Below are positions 9,311-19,425 of a stretch of DNA of 64,000 nt, in pieces. The notes under the pieces were generated by a model. It saw nothing but the letters and a program-made list of their open reading frames with translations. It searched no databases and was not told the origin of the DNA. The stretch covers positions 1 through 64,000 of the forward strand of contig CAIUWK010000063.1 of assembly GCA_903902855.1 (NCBI GenBank), given 5' to 3'. The stretch is from an uncultured Geobacter sp. GTDB taxonomy: Bacteria > Desulfobacterota > Desulfuromonadia > Geobacterales > CAIOGM01. Numbering within the stretch: the first letter of the stretch is position 1; every line of letters begins with the position of its first letter. Position numbers and translations under genes: made by a program.

Positions 9311-9894
9311 CCGGAACATCCCTCCAGGCGTCGGAGTTGCAGTTCGATCTGCCGCCCCACAAACGTGACGCAGGGCTCCCCCGGGGCGGAGGTGGCGGCG
9401 CTCTGGAAGAGGGGGCGAATCCGGCGGCAGAGTTCCATTAATTCGGGGAAGAGAGGGTGGCAGCCGTACTGGTGGCTATGACAGGAGATGGCAATCCCTG
9501 TGGAGAGAAAATGAACCCCATGGCCGGCAAAGAAGGTTCGTCTTCGGGGGGTAAAAACGTGATGGTAGGAACCGCCATCGATCATGAAATCCCCGGCAGC
9601 CAGCTGCTCCCCCAATTCCTGAAAGGTTGCGTCCAGCTGCGGCCCCCCCTGTGCCAGGATCAGGATGGCCCGGGGGGGGGAGAGTTGCCCGATGAATTCT
9701 TCGATGGTCGTGCAGGGGAGCACGGGGAGCCCCCGACTCTGGGTCCGGAGTTCCGCCACGAGGTGGGGATCACGGTCATAGCCGGCCACGGAAAAACCTT
9801 GGCGGGCAACGGCAAGAGTCAGGTTGCGGCTGAGGAGGCCGAGGCCGAGGATGCCCAGGGTGCAGCTTGTGGAGGAGCAACTGGTTGTTGTCAT
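9307..9894 (-). CDS. Stand-alone 6-phosphogluconate-dehydrogenase-like NAD(P)-binding domain protein
   Basis: LGILGLGLLSRNLTLAVARQGFSVAGYDRD Rossmann motif; GDFMIDGGSYHHVFTPRRRTFFAGHGVHFLSTGIA resembles GDIIIDGGNS...GIxFxGTGVSGGEEGA of Gnd. Confidence 0.65.
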   Translation of the reverse strand: MTTTSCSSTSCTLGILGLGLLSRNLTLAVARQGFSVAGYDRDPHLVAELRTQSRGLPVLPCTTIEEFIGQLSPPRAILILAQGGPQLDATFQELGEQLAAGDFMIDGGSYHHVFTPRRRTFFAGHGVHFLSTGIAISCHSHQYGCHPLFPELMELCRRIRPLFQSAATSAPGEPCVTFVGRQIELQLRRLEGCSG

Positions 9895-10092
9895 AATGCG
9901 GTAACTCGCAAGGTGCCGGCAAGGTATATGGGAGAGAGTGGGGTGCCGTCTCTCTTCTCTTTGTAAATTGCCTCGAAATGTAACAGAGGAGGCGTCAGAG
10001 AGCAAGATGGTTTGCATTCATGAGACTTGACAGAGGCTGTTGTCGGCTGTTATGGTTCCCCGGTGGAGCGATCGATGAGAAAAGGGGGAGTC

Positions 10093-10929
10093 ATGACAGG
10101 TATCGGAACGAGCATGGTTGCCGCAACATGCCTGGCGGCGGTTCTTCTGCTTTGTACGGCCACGCTTCGGGCCGGACAATCCGTTTCCCCTGAGGAAAAG
10201 AGTGCCGGAGCCGGTTATGAGGTTCTGAAGAGAGGGGTGGTGGAGCGCTTCGGTTCCGCCAAGCCCCGGGAATGGGGCGAAACGGTTACAGGGGTTAAAA
10301 CAAGGCTGAACAGCAGGGAAAAGGTCATCGCCCTTACCCTGGACGCCTGCGGCAGTCGCAGCGGGATGGGGTTCGATGCCGAACTCCTGGCATTTCTTGA
10401 ACGGGAGAAGATTCCTGCCACCCTCTTTATCAACGCCCGCTGGATAGGGCCGAATCAGGAGAGCTTCAGCCGCCTGGCGGCCAATCCTCTCTTCGAAATC
10501 GCCAACCACGGCCTGGGACACAAGCCGGCATCGGTAACGGGAAAATCCGTGTACGGCATCTCCGGGACAAAGGATCCGGCGGAACTGGTGGATGAAGTCG
10601 AGCTGAATGCCAGGAAGATCGAGGCGTTGACCGGGCGCCGTCCCCGCTTTTACCGCTCCGGCACCGCCTACTACGATGAGGTGGCGGTGCAGGTGGCTCA
10701 GGCGCTGGGTCATCAGGTGGCCGGCTTTTCAATCCTGGGAGACGCGGGGGCTACCTATACGCGGGAAGAGGTGAAAAAGGCGCTCCTGACCTCGACTCCC
10801 GGTTCCATTATCATCGCTCACATGAATCATCCCCAGGGGGGGACTGCCCCCGGCATCATGGATGCCGTCCCGGAACTGAGAAAACTGGGGTTCAGGTTTG
10901 TCCGGCTCTCGGATCTGCCGCTGAAGTAG
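10093..10929 (+). CDS. Secreted polysaccharide deacetylase (NodB homology domain)
   Basis: Signal peptide; KVIALTLDACG; IPATLFINARWI; FEIANHGLGHK; FYRSGTAYYDEVAVQVAQALGHQVAGFSI. Confidence 0.8.
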   Translation: MTGIGTSMVAATCLAAVLLLCTATLRAGQSVSPEEKSAGAGYEVLKRGVVERFGSAKPREWGETVTGVKTRLNSREKVIALTLDACGSRSGMGFDAELLAFLEREKIPATLFINARWIGPNQESFSRLAANPLFEIANHGLGHKPASVTGKSVYGISGTKDPAELVDEVELNARKIEALTGRRPRFYRSGTAYYDEVAVQVAQALGHQVAGFSILGDAGATYTREEVKKALLTSTPGSIIIAHMNHPQGGTAPGIMDAVPELRKLGFRFVRLSDLPLK

Positions 10930-11059
10930 AAGCGTTCACGCAGAGACTCAGAGAAAGCCGACACTGCTTCAGCCGGACCCCAACGGATAGATAGGCGCTC
11001 CATTCCACAGCCATGTTCGGCTCCTCTACATGGGTTCATTCGCGTTCGGGTGAGAGACC

Positions 11060-13087
11060 CTACCTCAACGCCAGCTCCCGCTCTTCCAGCCGCTTGATCC
11101 GGTCCCGCAGTTCCGCGGCCTTCTCGAAATCCAGCTCCTTGGCCGCAGCCAGCATCTCTTTCCGGAACTTCTTCACCAGCTTGGGAATATCCTTCAGCGA
11201 ACCGTACTCCTCACCCGGTTCGGCGGCAAGGGGGACGGTGTAGTAGTCCTTCTCGGAGATGGACTCCAGGATGCTCCGTAAACCTTTGACCACGGTCTGG
11301 GGGGTGATGTCGTGCCGGATGTTATACTCCCCCTGAATCTTCCGACGGCGCTGGGTCTCATCCAGGCAGGCCTGCATGGAACGGGTGATCTTGTCGGCGT
11401 ACATGATCACATGCCCGGCCACGTTCCGGGCGGCCCGGCCGCAGGTCTGGATGAGAGAGCGGGTGGAGCGGAGAAACCCCTCCTTGTCGGCGTCCAGAAT
11501 CGCCACCAGGGAGACCTCGGGGAGATCCAGCCCCTCCCGGAGGAGATTGATCCCCACGAGGACGTCGAATTCCCCCAGCCGGAGCGCCCGGAGGATCTGC
11601 ATCCGCTGGATGGTGTCGATGTCCGAATGGAGGTACTTTACCCGCACCCCCAACTCCCGGTAGTAGGTGGTCAGCTCTTCGGCCATCCGCTTGGTGAGGG
11701 TGGTGACCAGAACCCGTTCCCCCCTGGCCACGGTCTCTCGCACCTCATGGAGGAGGTCGTCCACCTGGCCGGCGCCACTTCCCCCCTCCTGAGTCGGGAT
11801 GGGAGTCACCGGGCGGACCTCTATGACCGGGTCCATGAGTCCTGTGGGGCGGATCACCTGCTCCACCACCACCCCGCCGGCATGTTGCAGCTCGTACTCC
11901 GCCGGGGTGGCGGAGATGTAGACCACCTGGTTGATCTTCGCTTCGAACTCGGGGAAGGTGAGGGGGCGGTTATCCAGGGCCGAGGGGAGCCGGAAACCGT
12001 AGTTGACCAGGGTCTCCTTGCGGGAGCGGTCTCCTCGGTACATCCCCCCCACCTGGGAGACGGTGATGTGGGACTCGTCCACGAAGAGGATGAAATCCTT
12101 GGGAAAGTAGTCGATAAGAGTAAAAGCCGGTTCCCCGGCCTGGCGGCCGTCGAAGTGGCGGGAGTAGTTCTCGATCCCTTGGCAGAACCCCACCTCCTCC
12201 AGCATCTCGATGTCGAAGTAGGTCCGCTGCTCGATCCGCTGGGCCTCCAGGAGCATGTTCTGTTCCCGGAACCACCGGATACGCTCCTCCAGTTCCAGCC
12301 GGATCAGCTCCACTGCCAGCTCCAGGCTCTCCTTGGTGGCCACATAATGGGATGCGGGGTAGATGGAGAGTTTGGTGAGGCGGTGGAGGATCTGCCCCCG
12401 CAGCGGGTCGATCTCGGCGATGGCCTCCACCGTGTCGCCGAAGAACTCGATGCGGTAGGCCCGCTCGTCGTCATGGGCCGGAAAAACCTCCACCACGTCC
12501 CCCCGCACCCGGAAGGTCCCCCGGTGGAAGTCCAGGTCGTTGCGCTCGTACTGGATCTCGATGAGTTTCTTCAGCAGGGTGTCCCGTCCGTACTCGTCCC
12601 CCTGGTGGAAGAAGATATGCATGGACTGGTACGCCTCGGGGGAGCCGATGCCGTAGATGCAGGAGACCGAGGCGACGATGATCACGTCCCGTCGGGTGAG
12701 GAGACTCCGGGTGGCGGCGTGGCGGAGCTTGTCGATCTCGTCGTTGATGGCCGAGTCCTTCTCGATGAAGGTGTCGGTGGTGGGGAGATACGCCTCGGGC
12801 TGGTAATAGTCGTAGTAGGAGACGAAATACTCCACGGCGTTGTCGGGAAAAAGCTCCTTGAATTCCCCGTAGAGTTGGGCCGCCAGGGTCTTGTTGGGGG
12901 CGAGGACCAGGGCCGGCCGGTTCAGGGAGGCGATGACGTTGGCCACCGTAAAGGTCTTCCCCGAGCCGGTGACCCCCAGGAGGACCTGGTCCCGGTCGCC
13001 ACGGTTTAGCCCCTCCACCAGTTCGGTGATGGCCTGGGGCTGGTCCCCCTGGGGGGAGTAGGGTGAGGTAAGGATGAAGCGATCCAT
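11060..13087 (-). CDS. uvrB: Excinuclease ABC subunit B
   Basis: [53 protein letters not shown]-terminal UVR motif. Confidence 0.98.
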   Translation of the reverse strand: MDRFILTSPYSPQGDQPQAITELVEGLNRGDRDQVLLGVTGSGKTFTVANVIASLNRPALVLAPNKTLAAQLYGEFKELFPDNAVEYFVSYYDYYQPEAYLPTTDTFIEKDSAINDEIDKLRHAATRSLLTRRDVIIVASVSCIYGIGSPEAYQSMHIFFHQGDEYGRDTLLKKLIEIQYERNDLDFHRGTFRVRGDVVEVFPAHDDERAYRIEFFGDTVEAIAEIDPLRGQILHRLTKLSIYPASHYVATKESLELAVELIRLELEERIRWFREQNMLLEAQRIEQRTYFDIEMLEEVGFCQGIENYSRHFDGRQAGEPAFTLIDYFPKDFILFVDESHITVSQVGGMYRGDRSRKETLVNYGFRLPSALDNRPLTFPEFEAKINQVVYISATPAEYELQHAGGVVVEQVIRPTGLMDPVIEVRPVTPIPTQEGGSGAGQVDDLLHEVRETVARGERVLVTTLTKRMAEELTTYYRELGVRVKYLHSDIDTIQRMQILRALRLGEFDVLVGINLLREGLDLPEVSLVAILDADKEGFLRSTRSLIQTCGRAARNVAGHVIMYADKITRSMQACLDETQRRRKIQGEYNIRHDITPQTVVKGLRSILESISEKDYYTVPLAAEPGEEYGSLKDIPKLVKKFRKEMLAAAKELDFEKAAELRDRIKRLEERELALR

Positions 13088-13212
13088 GGCCGCTATCTTA
13101 TCATGAACCGCCCGGGGAGTGGCGGGGAAAGTGGGGAAGAGGATAGTCATCTTCAAGATGAGACAGGTATATTCTCTTTACAGCCGCTTCTGTCTGACTT
13201 ATAGCCTATGGC

Positions 13213-13485
13213 ATGAAATCTGCCACGATTACTTTCCATAATTTTCATATGCCGCTTCCAGAACTGGTTTACCAGCGGCTCAAATCAGCGGCGAAAAAAC
13301 AGCGGAAACCGGCGACACAACTGGCGAAACAGGCGCTTGAACAGTGGCTTGATGAACAGGAGCAGCTGGTCCTGCATGAAGAGATCGCCTCATACGCCGC
13401 CGCCATGGCCGGAACCGCTGATGATCTGGACGAATTTCTCGAAGCCGCTTCGGTGGAGCATCTGGCTGAAGCGGAAACGACATGA
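13213..13485 (+). CDS. Antitoxin of a MazEF/PemIK-type toxin-antitoxin pair
   Basis: Small protein directly upstream of and overlapping (ATGA) a MazF-family toxin; ELVYQRLKSAAKKQRKPATQLAKQALEQWL ribbon-helix-helix-like segment. Confidence 0.65.
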   Translation: MKSATITFHNFHMPLPELVYQRLKSAAKKQRKPATQLAKQALEQWLDEQEQLVLHEEIASYAAAMAGTADDLDEFLEAASVEHLAEAETT

Positions 13486-13835
13486 TGAAGCGGGGTGATG
13501 TCTACTGGGCCAATCTTGCCCCCCGATCCGGCTCCGAACAGACGGGAAGGTGTCCGGTCATTATTCTTTCCCATGATGCGTTCAATCAGATCGTCGGTTG
13601 GAAATCCATTATTGTGGTGCCGGTTTCGACCTCGCAACAGCAGGCCAGACGAGGGCCGACCGTGGTTTCTCTTGCCGCCGGGACCGCCGGTCTAGCCAGC
13701 GACTGCAACGCCATCTGCCATCAGATAACCACCCTTGATCGCGGCAAATTGACGGACCGCATGGGGCAGCTCCCCGTTGAAATGCTGGCCGCCGTGGAAA
13801 AGGCCCTGCTTGCGGCCATGGATATACGTCGATAG
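13482..13835 (+). CDS. MazF/PemK-family endoribonuclease toxin
   Basis: MKRGDVYWANLAPRSGSEQTGRCPVIILSHDAFN; IIVVPVSTS; CHQITTLDRGKL signature. Confidence 0.88.
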   Translation: MMKRGDVYWANLAPRSGSEQTGRCPVIILSHDAFNQIVGWKSIIVVPVSTSQQQARRGPTVVSLAAGTAGLASDCNAICHQITTLDRGKLTDRMGQLPVEMLAAVEKALLAAMDIRR

Positions 13836-13902
13836 CAGTATCCGGAGCTTAACCGTCAATCCACCAACAGATTCCCTTTTTTCCCGTCCCACAACCACCC
13901 CT

Positions 13903-14103
13903 CTCCCCGACCCTCTCCCACTGAGGGGAGAGGGAGCGAAACCAGACCTTTCCTGCTGAGGGGAGAGGGAGCAGAAGGTATTTGCAATGTGTATATGGTA
14001 TATGTATATGGGGTCAGGCGTCCAAGTTGATAAGTTGAGAGCATGGGGGGGTGAGGTTCTACCTGAACCTTACCACCCCTGACCCCTCCTAAAATAGGAG
14101 GGG
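13903..14103. repeat. Cluster of palindromic repeats (CCCTCTCCC/GGGGAGAGGG twice, AGGTTC/GAACCT, CCCCTCCTA/TAGGAGGGG)
   Basis: Two GAGGGGAGAGGGAGC units at ~13932-13971; palindrome CCCCTCCTAaaaTAGGAGGGG at 14083-14103. Confidence 0.7.
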
Positions 14104-14602
14104 GGGAGTAAAGACGCGGGTCAGATTTGACATTCAGACATTCTGCATCGCACCAGCTCTTTCCACATGACTACAAAGACCCGAAGAAGCCGCCAACGTC
14201 TTTTGGAGACGGTCAGGGGTTCATGCGTTGCGAGACCTTGCCAAATCGGCAAGATCTTACTGGAGCTGTTCCCATTAAGGCAAAAAAGACCATTTTACCC
14301 AACTTCGGCGCGCCGAAGATTCGTCTAAACGAGCGGAATATAACTGTACACGATTTAAAATCTGAAATATGCGCAGCATGAGTTTACCGCTAAACGGGAA
14401 TCCGCTGCTGCCGGATCATCAGTTCAGCGACTTTATCTACTGGTACATCGAATCGCAAAGCTTGACCAATGAGACCTTGAGCGACGCCTTCTGCTCAGTA
14501 CTCAATTTGCTACTGTCCAGTTTATTGGGTATTTTCTGTTGTCACCGGAGCGCCTGCCGTGGTAACTAATCCGGTTCACTATCTTATCCCCCGGAGCTGC
14601 CC

Positions 14603-16225
14603 ATGATCCATCTTTCCAATATCACCCGCCAGCACGGCAGTCAGGTGCTCTTTCGCGACGCCAGTTTTCAGATCCTCCCCGGCACCCGTACCGGCCTGGT
14701 GGGGCCCAACGGCGCCGGCAAGACCACCCTCTTCCGGATCATCACCGGTGAAGAGGAGGTGGATGCTGGTGATATCACCCGGGCCCGACGCATCACCATC
14801 GGCTACTTCTCCCAGGATGTGGGGGATATGTCCGGCCGGTCGGCCCTGGACGAGGTCATGGCGGGATCGGGTGATACGGTGCGGCTGGGGCAGGAGCTGA
14901 AGGCGATGGAGGCTGCCATGGGTGAGCCCCATTCCGACGATACCATGGCCGATCTCCTGGAGCGATACGGGTCGGTCATGGAGGAGTTTGAGCACAAGGG
15001 GGGGTATGACCTGGATTCCCGGGCCCAGAGCGTGCTCACCGGTCTGGGGATCGGACCTGACCGGTTCAACCATCCGGTGGAGTCGTTCAGCGGCGGCTGG
15101 AAGATGCGTATCGCCCTGGCCAAGATCCTGACCCTGAAGCCCGACGTGCTCCTGTTGGACGAACCCACCAACCACCTGGACGTGGAGTCCATCATCTGGC
15201 TGGAGGAGTGGCTTGCAAGCACCTTCGACGGTGCGCTCCTCATGACCAGTCACGACCGTGATTTCATGAACCGGGTGGTGACCAGGATCACCGAGGTGGC
15301 CAACCGGACTATTACCACCTATGGGGGCAATTACGATTTCTACGAAAAGGAACGGGATATCCGCCGGGACCAGCTCCTGGCCAGTCACCGGCGGCAGCAG
15401 GAGATGCTCTCCAAGGAGGAGGAGTTCATCGCCAAGTTTGCGGCTCGGGCCTCCCATGCGGCCCAGGTCCAGTCACGGGTGAAGAAGCTGGAAAAGATCG
15501 ACCGGATCGAGATCCCCCCCGAGGAGCGGGCCATCCGCTTCGAGTTCAACGACCCCCCCCGCAGCGGCGACGACGTGGTTGCCCTGGCAGGGCTGGCCAA
15601 GAGCTGGACCCGCCCTGACGGCGTGGAGCACCCGGTCTTCAGCGGGGTCTCGGGGATGATCCGCCGCGGGAACAAGATCGCGGTGGTGGGGGTCAACGGC
15701 GCCGGAAAGTCGACCTTTCTCAAGGTAGTTGCCGGTCAGACCGAACCCACTAGCGGTACGGCGACCATCGGTGCCAACGTGGAGCTTGGCTACTTCAGCC
15801 AGCATGCCATGGAGATCCTGGACCCCCGGAAGAGCGTCTTCGAGACGGTTCAGGATGCCATCCCCCTGGCAGGGATCGGCGCCATCCGGAACCTCCTGGG
15901 GGCCTTTCTCTTCTCCGGGGATATGGTGGAAAAGCGGATCGAGAACCTCTCCGGCGGCGAAAAGAGCCGCGTGGTGCTGGCCACGCTCCTGGCCCGGCCG
16001 GTGAACTTCCTCGTGCTGGACGAGCCGACCAACCATCTGGACATCCGGTCACGGGAGATTCTCCTGGACGCCCTCAGGAATTTTGCCGGCACCGTGCTGC
16101 TGGTCAGCCATGACCGTCATTTCCTCCGGCTTTTGGTGGACCGGGTCTTCGAGATCGATCACGGGGAGATGCGGGTCTATGAAGGGAGTTACGACTACTA
16201 CTTGGGAAAAGTTCACGGGGCATAG
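14603..16225 (+). CDS. ABC-F family ATPase (two ATP-binding cassettes)
   Basis: GPNGAGKTTLFRIITGEE and GVNGAGKSTFLKVVAGQ Walker A; SGGWKMRIALAK and SGGEKSRVVLA signatures; DEPTNHLD twice. Confidence 0.95.
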   Translation: MIHLSNITRQHGSQVLFRDASFQILPGTRTGLVGPNGAGKTTLFRIITGEEEVDAGDITRARRITIGYFSQDVGDMSGRSALDEVMAGSGDTVRLGQELKAMEAAMGEPHSDDTMADLLERYGSVMEEFEHKGGYDLDSRAQSVLTGLGIGPDRFNHPVESFSGGWKMRIALAKILTLKPDVLLLDEPTNHLDVESIIWLEEWLASTFDGALLMTSHDRDFMNRVVTRITEVANRTITTYGGNYDFYEKERDIRRDQLLASHRRQQEMLSKEEEFIAKFAARASHAAQVQSRVKKLEKIDRIEIPPEERAIRFEFNDPPRSGDDVVALAGLAKSWTRPDGVEHPVFSGVSGMIRRGNKIAVVGVNGAGKSTFLKVVAGQTEPTSGTATIGANVELGYFSQHAMEILDPRKSVFETVQDAIPLAGIGAIRNLLGAFLFSGDMVEKRIENLSGGEKSRVVLATLLARPVNFLVLDEPTNHLDIRSREILLDALRNFAGTVLLVSHDRHFLRLLVDRVFEIDHGEMRVYEGSYDYYLGKVHGA

Positions 16226-16255
16226 GTAGAGACGCAAACTCTTGCGTCTCTACCT
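16224..16255. repeat. Perfect 14-bp inverted repeat overlapping the ABC-F stop codon
   Basis: AGGTAGAGACGCAA-actc-TTGCGTCTCTACCT; no T-tract directly after. Confidence 0.8.
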
Positions 16256-16286
16256 GATCTGATCGGGATAAGGCGCCTGCAACGTA

Positions 16287-16745
16287 TCAGTTGATAGCCG
16301 TGAGGGTGACGTCGTTAAAGCTCAGCGTATACCCCGCAAGGGGATGATTGCCGTCCAGTTTGACGTGGGTGTCGCTGACCTCCAGTACCTGCATCACGCA
16401 GTCGTTCCCTTCTTCGTCGGCGACCTTGGCCCGTTTCCCCACCTGAATCTGTTCCCCTTCCGGAAAAGACTGGCGGGGGACCGTCACGACCAGCTCTTCT
16501 TTCCAGATACCGTAGGCATCCCCGGGCGGTATGGCAAACGTTTTTGTCTCGCCCACCCGCATCCCCTCCAGGGGAGATTCGAAGGCCGGGAGTACCTGAC
16601 CGGCGCCCATGGTGAAGACAAAAGGATTTTCCGGGGTAGCCCTGTCGAAGATCCTGCCGTCGGGGAGGGTGCCGGTATACTCCACGGTCACCGTGTCGCC
16701 GGTAACTGCCGTACGGGAATGGTCTGCACTGTTCATCTCTGACAT
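16287..16745 (-). CDS. FKBP-type peptidyl-prolyl isomerase (SlyD-like)
   Basis: VTVEYTGTLPDGRIFDRATPENPFVFTMGAGQVLPAFESPLEGMRVGE; NHPLAGYTLSFNDV. Confidence 0.9.
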   Translation of the reverse strand: MSEMNSADHSRTAVTGDTVTVEYTGTLPDGRIFDRATPENPFVFTMGAGQVLPAFESPLEGMRVGETKTFAIPPGDAYGIWKEELVVTVPRQSFPEGEQIQVGKRAKVADEEGNDCVMQVLEVSDTHVKLDGNHPLAGYTLSFNDVTLTAIN

Positions 16746-16890
16746 CTCTCGCTCCTCTTTACTGGTCATAAGTGTGGAAAGCCGCTTCATAAACAGAGAA
16801 ACTATACTGAGTCAGGAGCTAAAAAACAAGGGGGTGAATGGCTACTCGGGTGTTTCGGGGAGTCGGTGACCTGAATACCATTTCAGCGTT

Positions 16891-17814
16891 TCATGCCTGA
16901 TCCCGGTTTTTCGGGGGAGGAGAGGCGGCAAGGGCCTCGGTGAGAATCTGCACCAGGTGCGGCAGGTCCGGTTTGGTGATGATCCCGTCGGCGCCGATGG
17001 TTTGCCATTTCCGGTTGTTCACCTCACTGGCTAATGAACTGAAGATGAAGACCGGCACACTTTTGAGCCGGGGCTCTTTTTTGATCAGCGAGGTGAGGTG
17101 CAGTCCATCCATCCGGGGCATCTCCACGTCGGTGATGATGATGTCAAAATCAAAATCCCCCTCAAGCCTGCGTTGCAGAAGTTCCCAGGCGTCTTCACCG
17201 TTGTGGGCCTCCTCCACCAGGAAACCGGCACTGCGTAGCAGCGCCGAGATGGAAGAGCGGATAAAACTGGAATCGTCCACCAAGAGGATCTTTCGACCCG
17301 CAATCAGGGAGGAGGGGAGAGAGGTGAGTCGCACCGGTTTCATGGCCGCACTTCCGGAAAACTCCGCCAGAATCCGTTCAAAATCCAGAAGGAGGATGAT
17401 CCGGGTCTCCATCTTCACCAGGGCGATGACGTAGAGGTCCGCCACTATCTGGGGCGGGGTTTCGATCTGGGCCCATGACATGCGGTGGATGCGAGAGGCC
17501 GAATTGACCATGACCCCCACAGTGATCCGATTGAATTCCAGGATGATGATCCGTTCCGGCGCCTTGTCCGGTTTCCTGCCGAGAACTTTTGCCAGATCGA
17601 TGACCGGAATGACCTTGCCGCGTAGAGATATGGTGCCGGCAATCGTCCGGGAAGAGAGAGCGGTACAGGACAATGGCTGCATCCGGATGATCTCCATGAC
17701 CTTGGCCACGTTGACGCCGAAGTAGCCGGGGGTTGCCCCATCATCGACACAGAACTCAAGGGCTTCCAGTTCATTAGTGTCGCTTTCCAGCAAGATGCTG
17801 AGACTCGATTTCAT
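16891..17814 (-). CDS. cheV: CheV-type chemotaxis coupling protein (CheW domain + receiver domain)
   Basis: CheW-like N-terminus ...GTISLRGKVIPVIDLAKVLG; receiver ILLVDDSSFIRSSI...DIIITDVEMPRMDG...ITKPD. Confidence 0.9.
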   Translation of the reverse strand: MKSSLSILLESDTNELEALEFCVDDGATPGYFGVNVAKVMEIIRMQPLSCTALSSRTIAGTISLRGKVIPVIDLAKVLGRKPDKAPERIIILEFNRITVGVMVNSASRIHRMSWAQIETPPQIVADLYVIALVKMETRIILLLDFERILAEFSGSAAMKPVRLTSLPSSLIAGRKILLVDDSSFIRSSISALLRSAGFLVEEAHNGEDAWELLQRRLEGDFDFDIIITDVEMPRMDGLHLTSLIKKEPRLKSVPVFIFSSLASEVNNRKWQTIGADGIITKPDLPHLVQILTEALAASPPPKNRDQA

Positions 17815-17907
17815 GGTACGCCCCTTGACTCGGGTGGTTGACGGCCGGAGCAGATGTTGTGTGAGTTAGTAGCACGAATGCCCCGGCGCGACAATCTCTT
17901 CTTTATG

Positions 17908-18033
17908 CTACTCTGCCTCCCCGGTGATGAAGGAAGTCTCCGGGGTGCTGAAGAGGAGTCTCTTTCCCGCTACGCTCGATCCCAGCAGGAACAGGAAGAG
18001 GAGCGTTCCCATGATGATAGTTTTTCGCGACAT
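17908..18033 (-). CDS. 41-aa single-TM small membrane protein downstream of the histidine kinase
   Basis: Below the ORF-track cutoff; read by hand: MSRKTIIMGTLLFLFLLGSSVAGKRLLFSTPETSFITGEAE*; GAGGGG upstream of ATG; starts 15 nt after the kinase stop. Confidence 0.45.
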   Translation of the reverse strand: MSRKTIIMGTLLFLFLLGSSVAGKRLLFSTPETSFITGEAE

Positions 18034-18048
18034 GGTACCCCTCATGGA

Positions 18049-19416
18049 TCAGGTCAACGGCAGCCGCATCTCGATCTCCAGACCACCGTCGGGAACATTG
18101 CGTGCCACGATGGTGCCGCCGGAGAGCCGGACCGTCCGCTCGGCAATGGCCAGGCCGATGCCGGCGCCGCCGCTGTGCCGGTCCCGGTCGGCTGCTACCC
18201 GGTAAAAAGGGCGGAAGATGTCGCTGAGAGCGGAGTCGGGGACGCCGGGGCCATGATCACGGACCTTGAGGAGCGCCTCTCCGGCGGGGGTGATCCCCAG
18301 GCTCACCTCCACCGCACTCCCTTCTTTCGTGTAACGGATGCCGTTACGGACGATGTTTTCCAGGGCGCGGCGGAGCAGTTCCCGATTTCCCAATATGGTT
18401 GTCGGCTCGCAGGAGACCAGCCGCACCTGTCGGTTCACGCTGGCAGCCTCGAAATCGGCGTCAGCCGCCACTTCCGTGGCCAGGTCGCAGAGATGAACCG
18501 ACGTGGTTGCCGGGGTGTCTCCCCCCCCCTCCAGCAGACTCAGAATCAGGAGGTCGCCGATGAGGAAATTCAGTCGTTCGGATTCGAGTTCGATCCGGTC
18601 CAACGCCGCCTGGGTTGTCGCGCCATCTTCCCGGCGAGCGAGCCCCAGGGCCACGTTGAGCCGTGCCAGGGGAGAGCGGAGTTCGTGGGAGACATCCCGC
18701 ACCAGCTGCTTCTGCGACGTTAACAGGTTTTCGATCCGTTCCGCCATCTGATTGAATTCCAGCGCCAGCTCGGTCATCTCGTCATTGCTGCCGCCGACCA
18801 TCTTCAGCTCTACCCGAGCCGAAAGGTCTCCCTCTGCCAATTTCTTGGCGATGACCCGGAGCTGGCGGATGGGAGCGGCTATCCACCAAGCCAGGGTGTA
18901 GCAGGCCACCCCGCCGATGATGATGGAGACGATGACCCTGAACCACATATCCGGGGGGAACGGGAAGTTCCGGAATCTCGGGTGGTCGGCGGAGGGGGGG
19001 AGGTTCATGGCGGCTATGTACTCCTTTCCTGCGGGGCTCTGTACCCGCACCGCCAGAATCCGTTTACGTTCAGTGGGGGGAGTCACTTCGGGGCCGGAGG
19101 TCGCAAACTGCCGCACCTGACGCCGTAGCTTCTCCGGTGTGGCCGGGAGGAGCGGCGTCCCGTCCGCAGTAAAAAGATACGTCTGCCATTGTTCCTTGGG
19201 AGCTTCGGCGGGATACAGCTGGAGGATTTCTCTCCCCTGCTCATGGTTGGCGGCAGCAGCCCTGCCGTAGAGCTGGAGAGCTAGAGTCAGCGCCTCAACC
19301 CTTTCCCCCTTCGCCGGGCCAGGGGCCATGGTCACGGCCAGGATGAAGGAGATCAGCCCCGCGATGGTGGAGGCGAGCCAGAACCAGATGAACAGCTTGA
19401 CAAAGAGGCTCTTCAT
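18049..19416 (-). CDS. Sensor histidine kinase (CpxA-like architecture: TM, HAMP, HisKA, HATPase)
   Basis: LVRDVSHELRSPLARLNVALGLA H-box; RNGIRYTKEGSAVEV; RDHGPGVPDSALSDIFRPFYR; GGAGIGLAI. Confidence 0.93.
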   Translation of the reverse strand: MKSLFVKLFIWFWLASTIAGLISFILAVTMAPGPAKGERVEALTLALQLYGRAAAANHEQGREILQLYPAEAPKEQWQTYLFTADGTPLLPATPEKLRRQVRQFATSGPEVTPPTERKRILAVRVQSPAGKEYIAAMNLPPSADHPRFRNFPFPPDMWFRVIVSIIIGGVACYTLAWWIAAPIRQLRVIAKKLAEGDLSARVELKMVGGSNDEMTELALEFNQMAERIENLLTSQKQLVRDVSHELRSPLARLNVALGLARREDGATTQAALDRIELESERLNFLIGDLLILSLLEGGGDTPATTSVHLCDLATEVAADADFEAASVNRQVRLVSCEPTTILGNRELLRRALENIVRNGIRYTKEGSAVEVSLGITPAGEALLKVRDHGPGVPDSALSDIFRPFYRVAADRDRHSGGAGIGLAIAERTVRLSGGTIVARNVPDGGLEIEMRLPLT

Positions 19417-19425
19417 ATTTTCCTC

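Noticed and set aside
11312-13009. 565-aa plus-strand ORF
   Set aside because: Antisense to uvrB; low-complexity composition ([14 protein letters not shown]...) and no family motif.
13900-14110. Possible CRISPR array
   Set aside because: The repeats are palindromic units of different types without regular spacer spacing, and no cas genes are present.
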